Positions 59,869-64,000 of a stretch of DNA of 64,000 bases are shown piece after piece. Made by a program: the position numbers and the translations under genes. The notes under the pieces are model-generated. The model was not told where the DNA came from, searched no databases, and saw only the letters and a program-made list of their open reading frames with translations. Position 1 is the first letter of the stretch. Each line of letters begins with the position of its first letter. The DNA is from Oscillospiraceae bacterium (GTDB lineage Bacteria; Bacillota_A; Clostridia; Oscillospirales; Oscillospiraceae). Where the stretch lies: NCBI GenBank assembly GCA_017627975.1, contig JAGAFT010000040.1, forward strand, positions 6,301 through 70,300, written 5' to 3'.

Positions 59869-60578
59869 GCGAAATCTACACCGAACGGCTGACCCTGCGC
59901 AGCAGGGATGTGGACATGTTCCGGCACCTGCGCACGTCAGAACTCTTCAAGCTCCTGCAGGAAGCCTCCATCCGGCACACCGAGCAGCTCGGCATGGGAC
60001 GGGACAAGACGCTGGACAAGGGAATCCTCTGGGTGTTGTTGATGCAGCGGGCGGAAATTACCCGCATGCCGGAATATGACGAGAGAATTGTCCTTCGGAG
60101 CTGGCCGGGGAAGACAATGCACCTTCTGTTCCCGCGTTTCTACAGCCTGGAGACCGAGGCGGGGGAAGGGCTTGTAAAGGCGAGTGCGCTCTGGGGACTG
60201 GTGGATGCGAAAACGCGAAAAGCGGTTTTCCCGGAACGCTATGGCGTAGAGATCGCGGGAATGGAAAACGGGGAAGAAATCGACCTGCCCGGACCGATCC
60301 GGAAACTGGACTGTGACCGGGAGAAGCGTTTTGAAGTCCCATACAGCTACGTCGACCTGAACGGGCATATGAACAATACCCGTTACTTCGATCTGGCGGA
60401 GGACTGTGTCGGCGCGGCGGTGAAGGGAAGACGACTGAAGGAAATCCGGGCGGAGTATGTGAACGAGGCCCGCATCGGCGAAGCGCTTATCCTGCACTGG
60501 AACGGGGAAGACGGCGAGGTCTTCCTCTCCGGGGAGAGCAGCAAGGCGGTTTTCCGGATGACGCTGCGGTATGAGTGA
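59865..60578 (+). CDS. Acyl-ACP thioesterase (FatA/FatB-like)
   Basis: A 237-residue double-hotdog thioesterase that releases free fatty acid from ACP. The first hotdog begins ERLTLRSRDVDMFRHL and the second contains the catalytic motif VDLNGHMNNTRYFD with the Asp-Asn-His set of plant and bacterial acyl-ACP thioesterases. It overlaps the ACP gene, which strongly suggests it acts on that carrier. Cytoplasmic. Chain-length preference cannot be read from sequence. Confidence 0.92.
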   Translation: MSEIYTERLTLRSRDVDMFRHLRTSELFKLLQEASIRHTEQLGMGRDKTLDKGILWVLLMQRAEITRMPEYDERIVLRSWPGKTMHLLFPRFYSLETEAGEGLVKASALWGLVDAKTRKAVFPERYGVEIAGMENGEEIDLPGPIRKLDCDREKRFEVPYSYVDLNGHMNNTRYFDLAEDCVGAAVKGRRLKEIRAEYVNEARIGEALILHWNGEDGEVFLSGESSKAVFRMTLRYE

Positions 60579-60590
60579 GAACACGGCGCA

Positions 60591-61916
60591 ATGGGTGTCA
60601 AGAGGCGATCGAAAAGAAAAGCAGTATTGGTCCTGCTGACCGTGATGGCTCTGCTGCTGGCAGGCTGCTTCTGTGTCGTTCATTTTCGGCTGATCCCCCG
60701 GGTGCATCAGCGTCTCTGCCGGCATCAGACCTGGGAGAGCGGCATCTGTGCTTCCTGCGGACTTTCCTGCACGCATGAAGCATGGGAAGGCGGCCATTGC
60801 GCGGTATGCGGACTTCCGTGTGAACATGTCTGGGAGAACGCGCTGTGCCTGATCTGCGGGCAGCACTGTGAACATCCCGCCTACGAGAACGGTGTCTGCA
60901 CCGTCTGCGGGACGGCATGCAGCCATGACTTCCGGGAAGGAGTCTGCGCCATCTGCAGAGAGGTCTGCCGTCATGCCGGGCATGATCCGATTACGCAGCG
61001 GTGTACCGTCTGCGGGCTCAAGCTTCCGCACAGCTTCTTCCACGGAAAATGCGCCTGCGGCGCAGAGCCGGTGTTTTACGACAGCCTTCTTCCGGCGGAA
61101 TTCTATCAGGACTGTGCCCACCCCGGAACGGTGCAAAAACAGACCTATGTACAGAAGCTTCACTATCAGGGCGACGAAGAAGTGATGAAGAACCTCAACG
61201 TCTATCTTCCGTACGGATACAGCGAACAGGAAAAGTACAACGTGCTGGTGCTGATCCACGGGGGAGGGGACGACGAGAACTCGTGGCTCACGAAAGAATA
61301 TGACTTCGGCTTCCCGCTGATCATGAAGAACATCTATGACAACATGATTGAGCAGAAGCTCTGCAGACCGCTGATCATCGTGTGCCCGACGACCTACAAC
61401 GGACCGTATTATTCCAACGACGGCGGGATTGAACAGATGGCCGCGGAGCTCAGGGAAACGATTCTTCCCTACGTCGCCGAGCACTATAGCACCTATGCCC
61501 AAAGCGGGAGCCTTGCGGACCTGCAGGCGGCGAGAGAGCACTTCGGAATCGGCGGAATGTCAAACGGTGCCCTGTATGCGCTGGGCAGCGGCATGCAGAT
61601 GGATCTCGACCTGTTTTCCAATTTCATCTGCTTCTCGGGAAACAGCCAGCCGTACGCGGTGGCCGAGGCAATCAACGCCGAAGACCGGAAGAACCTTCCG
61701 ATTCCCTTTTTCTATGCAGGGGCGGGATACTATGACGGTCAATGGCAGAATACCTTCTACGGTTTTCAGATCATTGTGGAACAGACCGACAGACTGACGG
61801 AAGGAGAGAACGCCTTCTATCGGGACGTCGACGGCGGGCACGACTTCGGGGTGTGGAGTGTCAATATCTTCAATGCCCTTCAGATGGCCTTCCCCGAGGA
61901 AAGGGACGGCAGCTGA
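60591..61916 (+). CDS. Surface esterase with tandem Cys/His repeats
   Basis: A 441-residue exported protein. The basic start and hydrophobic segment end in LLLAGC, a probable lipobox (C25). Residues about 43-160 hold seven tandem Cys/His units. Residues about 190-430 form an alpha/beta hydrolase of the esterase D/feruloyl esterase type, with VLIHGGGDDENSW as oxyanion region, GIGGMSNGALYA as nucleophile elbow (Ser in GxSxG) and DVDGGHDFGVW with the catalytic His. It ends the acyl ligase operon, 12 bases after the thioesterase. The combination of a knuckle-like repeat array with a secreted esterase is one I do not recognise. Confidence 0.85.
   Translation: MGVKRRSKRKAVLVLLTVMALLLAGCFCVVHFRLIPRVHQRLCRHQTWESGICASCGLSCTHEAWEGGHCAVCGLPCEHVWENALCLICGQHCEHPAYENGVCTVCGTACSHDFREGVCAICREVCRHAGHDPITQRCTVCGLKLPHSFFHGKCACGAEPVFYDSLLPAEFYQDCAHPGTVQKQTYVQKLHYQGDEEVMKNLNVYLPYGYSEQEKYNVLVLIHGGGDDENSWLTKEYDFGFPLIMKNIYDNMIEQKLCRPLIIVCPTTYNGPYYSNDGGIEQMAAELRETILPYVAEHYSTYAQSGSLADLQAAREHFGIGGMSNGALYALGSGMQMDLDLFSNFICFSGNSQPYAVAEAINAEDRKNLPIPFFYAGAGYYDGQWQNTFYGFQIIVEQTDRLTEGENAFYRDVDGGHDFGVWSVNIFNALQMAFPEERDGS
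60717..61070 (+). repeat. Seven tandem Cys/His protein repeats
   Basis: Units of 16-19 codons share the pattern C-x-H-x(4-8)-C-x2-C-G-x2, for example CTHEAWEGGHCAVCGLP and CEHPAYENGVCTVCGTA; the last unit is degenerate (LPHSFFHGKCACG). The Cys-Cys-Cys-His spacing suits zinc-knuckle-like folding or disulfides outside the cell. Confidence 0.8.
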
Positions 61917-61965
61917 GTCAGACGAGGGATCATGTCCTGAAGATATGGTACAACAAGAATAATAC

Positions 61966-62015
61966 AGAGAACAGGGAGAGCGACCGGTGGTGATCGCGTT
62001 CCCTGTTCTCTTTTT
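61966..62015 (+). terminator. Terminator of the acyl ligase operon
   Basis: A 12-bp stem (61966-61977 with 62000-62011) with inner GCGA/TCGC pairing and a five-T tail. Also close to the convergent surE stop codon. Confidence 0.88.
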
Positions 62016-62045
62016 GGCTGATCTGATGAAGCTGTACAGACGCAC

Positions 62046-62771
62046 TCAGAGCACGGCGCAGCGTATGGGACCGACGGAAACATAGCCGTTGAGGATGGCA
62101 AATATGTCGCTGTCTTCCGGGGCACCGGAAGCGTCGATGGGGGTGCTGGTGTTCAGAAGGGTGAAACTGCCGTCGGGGCGGTCTTCGCGGTGATACAGCT
62201 CCTGATAGAGCTGAACCGGGGCAAGTCTGCGGCCGTAGAGGACGCCCTTGCAGTCACGGAGCGGAACCGCCGGGAAGTTCACATTCCAGAGTTCCCAGGG
62301 AACCGGCGGCGCAGCCATCAGCTCCTCCAGCAGCAGGGGAAGATAGTGTTCGGCAACCTCAAAATCGGCGTTCAGCCCTCTGGAAAACGCAATGGCCGGG
62401 ATCCCCTTCATCAGGGCTTCAGCAGCGGCACCGATGGTGCCGGAGTAGGCGTTGTCGAAACCGGCGTTGTAGCCGTTGTTGATGCCGGAGAGGACCAGGT
62501 CCGGGGCTCCGTCCAGCAGATAACCGACGGCGACCTTTACACAGTCGGCGGGCGTTCCGCCGATGCTCCAGGCGGCCTCCACCGGGGCGGGAAAGTCATA
62601 CGGCCGAACCAGGATCGGGTCGAAGATCGAGATCTTCTGGCTCATGCCGCTGCACTGTTCATTCGGCGCGGCGACCCAGACATGACCGAAGCGGGAGGCG
62701 GCTTGGGCCAGACGGATAATCCCTTCCGAGTGAATACCGTCGTCGTTAACGATGAGAATGTTTTTGCTCAT
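62046..62771 (-). CDS. surE: 5'-nucleotidase/exopolyphosphatase SurE
   Basis: A 241-residue metal-dependent phosphatase acting on nucleoside 5'- and 3'-monophosphates and short polyphosphate. The metal site is ILIVNDDGIHSEG (D10, D11), with later ligands in the CSGMSQK serine and SGINNGYNAG asparagine segments. Length and order fit the family. It is the third polyphosphate-related function in the window but is not linked in an operon to the others. Monocistronic; RBS GAGGAAT. Confidence 0.93.
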   Translation of the reverse strand: MSKNILIVNDDGIHSEGIIRLAQAASRFGHVWVAAPNEQCSGMSQKISIFDPILVRPYDFPAPVEAAWSIGGTPADCVKVAVGYLLDGAPDLVLSGINNGYNAGFDNAYSGTIGAAAEALMKGIPAIAFSRGLNADFEVAEHYLPLLLEELMAAPPVPWELWNVNFPAVPLRDCKGVLYGRRLAPVQLYQELYHREDRPDGSFTLLNTSTPIDASGAPEDSDIFAILNGYVSVGPIRCAVL

Positions 62772-63161
62772 ATTGATTCCTCATTCTTTCAGACTGCAGC
62801 CAGTATAAAGAAAAGGAAGAAAAAAGTAAAGGGAAAAGTCAAAATCTGCATCTGCCGGGAAATGTTGAACATGAACTGAAAACAGAGAATCCTGTTTTTG
62901 CGCAAGATGATAAGATCTTTAGAAACAAACCTTTGGAATTGTGCATAATGATTAATAGCGGCGGAATAATTTATGTTTTTTCAGGGCTGTATTGACAAAT
63001 CACACAAAGATGGTATAATTGCTTCAGTTCTTTAAACGAAATCTTGATCCTCGACAGAAGGGGGAAATAGGAATGAGATAAAAAGATAGAAGCGGCCAGT
63101 ATTCAATCATTTACAGAATGACCCGATCAATGATCAGATCGGAAAAAAAGAGGAGGTAAAA
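62772..63161 (+). promoter_or_regulatory. 390-bp intergenic region: promoter and long leader of the sugar-binding gene
   Basis: TTGACA (62992-62997), 16-base spacer, TATAAT (63014-63019) with extended TGG. The leader of about 135 bases contains a two-codon reading frame (ATG AGA TAA at 63074) with its own purine-rich RBS, a hairpin CCGATC/GATCGG at 63123-63142, and AGAGGAGG before the ATG at 63162. The surE-proximal part (62772-62950) shows no clear element. Confidence 0.7.
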
Positions 63162-64000
63162 ATGAAAAAAGTACTAGTAGCACTCATTATCGTAGCCATG
63201 ATGCTCTGCATCGCTCCGTCAGCCTTTGCTGCGGACGATATGTATACCGTCCGTATGGTCTACTGGCCGGGCCCGGAATCTGATGCAATGGACGTTGTCC
63301 TGAACTATTGGAATGAAAACAAGGCTGAGGAAGCCGGCTTCTATGTGGAACAGGAACTGTTCGGCCGTGACAACATCATGCTGAAGGAAGAAGCCCTGAT
63401 GGCGGCGAAGTCATCTGATGTGGACCTCTTCTTCACGGCTTCCCGCTGGCTCGGAAAATACTGGATGCATATGGAACCGCTGCAGCCGTATCTGGACAAC
63501 CCGGAAATCAATATTTACGGGGCTGACACGGAAGGCCGCATTCCTGCCACGGTTGACGGTTTCCGCTGGCTGGATGGAACGCTCTATGGTGTGCCGATGG
63601 ATCTGTCCAACCACTTCCTGTACTATCGCAGCGACCTGATTGATGAACTGCTGAGCAATGAGGAGTGGCAGGCCACTTACAAGAAGATCGCCATGGAACA
63701 ACTCGGAAAAGAACTCGAACCGAAAGATCCTGCGGACTGGACCTGGGACGATTATCTTGCCGCGTCCTTCTTCTTTACCAAGGCCTACAATCCGGATTCT
63801 CCGACGGAATACGGCAACTTCACTCATGGTAAGGTCATGGGCCCGACCGCTTTCCTGTGGACCAACTGCTACTGGTCCTTCGGCGGCGACTGGTTTGATG
63901 CTGACGGCAATGTTGCTTTCGATAACGATGCAGCCCGCCAGGCGCTGGCAGTCTGGAAGACCTCCTTTGAAAAAGGCCTGACTCCGGAGTCCTCTGTGAA
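63162..64000 (+). CDS. ABC transporter sugar-binding protein (truncated by window end)
   Basis: The first 279 codons of an extracellular solute-binding protein. A signal peptide KKVLVALIIVAMMLCIAPSA is followed by AFAAD cleavage. The fold is the ABC sugar-binding type (family 1): VRMVYWPGPESDAMD, LKEEALMAAKSSDVDLFF, DGTLYGVPMDLSNHF, WTWDDYLAA and NCYWSFGGDWFDADGNV. No lipobox Cys is evident, which is odd for a Gram-positive binding protein. Permeases would be expected beyond the window. Strong promoter, long leader and perfect RBS suggest high expression. Confidence 0.9.
   Translation, partial: MKKVLVALIIVAMMLCIAPSAFAADDMYTVRMVYWPGPESDAMDVVLNYWNENKAEEAGFYVEQELFGRDNIMLKEEALMAAKSSDVDLFFTASRWLGKYWMHMEPLQPYLDNPEINIYGADTEGRIPATVDGFRWLDGTLYGVPMDLSNHFLYYRSDLIDELLSNEEWQATYKKIAMEQLGKELEPKDPADWTWDDYLAASFFFTKAYNPDSPTEYGNFTHGKVMGPTAFLWTNCYWSFGGDWFDADGNVAFDNDAARQALAVWKTSFEKGLTPESSV

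Noticed and set aside
1..64000. CRISPR arrays, tRNA/rRNA genes, insertion sequences, attachment sites
   Set aside because: Looked for regularly spaced repeats, cloverleaf-like stretches and transposase or integrase motifs; none could be supported.

Overview
The window looks like chromosomal DNA of an anaerobic, low-to-mid G+C Firmicute, most likely a gut-type Clostridia (Oscillospirales/Lachnospirales range). The evidence is: an S-box (SAM-I) riboswitch in front of metK, a feoA-feoA-feoB operon with a FeoB-associated Cys-rich protein, a polyphosphate polymerase (VTC-domain)/DUF4956/Cthe_2159-type operon, VanW and lipobox proteins with Pro-Thr linkers, sigma-A promoters with extended -10 elements, and many oxygen-sensitive or flavin-based redox enzymes with no respiratory genes. 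Species cannot be fixed from the sequence alone. No rRNA, tRNA, CRISPR array, transposase or integrase was seen.

Layout. 0-7 kb: an orphan OmpR-type regulator with a degenerate receiver, a TetR regulator, a HAD phosphatase, a secreted HtrA protease, a threonine aldolase and a cytoplasmic GH13 enzyme. 7-10.6 kb: ferrous iron uptake operon. 10.6-14.3 kb: polyphosphate polymerase, DUF4956 membrane protein and a surface carbohydrate-binding protein. 14.4-17.6 kb: moeA-mobB, then the SAM-I riboswitch and metK. 17.6-18.6 kb: a disabled secreted-protein gene behind an intact promoter.

18.7-36.4 kb is the most interesting part: a self-contained catabolic island bounded by terminators. A leftward arm encodes a TRAP carboxylate transporter (dctQ-dctM-dctP), a MmgE/PrpD protein and a metallo-beta-lactamase-fold hydrolase, followed by a LacI-type regulator and a fumarate-reductase-like flavoprotein. 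A divergent rightward arm encodes a second MmgE/PrpD, a PrpF-family isomerase, aconitase-family large and small subunits, a PEP mutase/isocitrate lyase-family lyase, an old-yellow-enzyme-type enoate reductase, a second MBL hydrolase and a MATE exporter. Two near-identical 14-bp palindromes lie on the two divergent start sites. The isomerase, hydratase and lyase match, in order, the last three steps of nicotinate fermentation in Eubacterium barkeri (methylitaconate isomerase, dimethylmaleate hydratase, dimethylmalate lyase). The B12 mutase is absent here, and the PrpD paralogs and reductases point to a different, probably undescribed, branched-carboxylate substrate.

36.6-42.4 kb: polyphosphate:AMP phosphotransferase, polyphosphate kinase, a ROK sugar kinase and an MBL protein. 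42.5-53.7 kb: cell-surface and transport genes (lipoprotein, an ABCG-like exporter with a fused membrane domain, a second MATE, a phosphodiester glycosidase-like protein, an orphan MglB-like lipoprotein, VanW, a thioesterase). 53.8-61.9 kb: three flavin oxidoreductases facing an acyl ligase-ACP-thioesterase-esterase operon across a shared control region with a Crp/Fnr-like palindrome; this suggests an acyl-carrier-bound lipid modification pathway. 62-64 kb: surE and the first part of an ABC sugar-binding protein that runs off the end.
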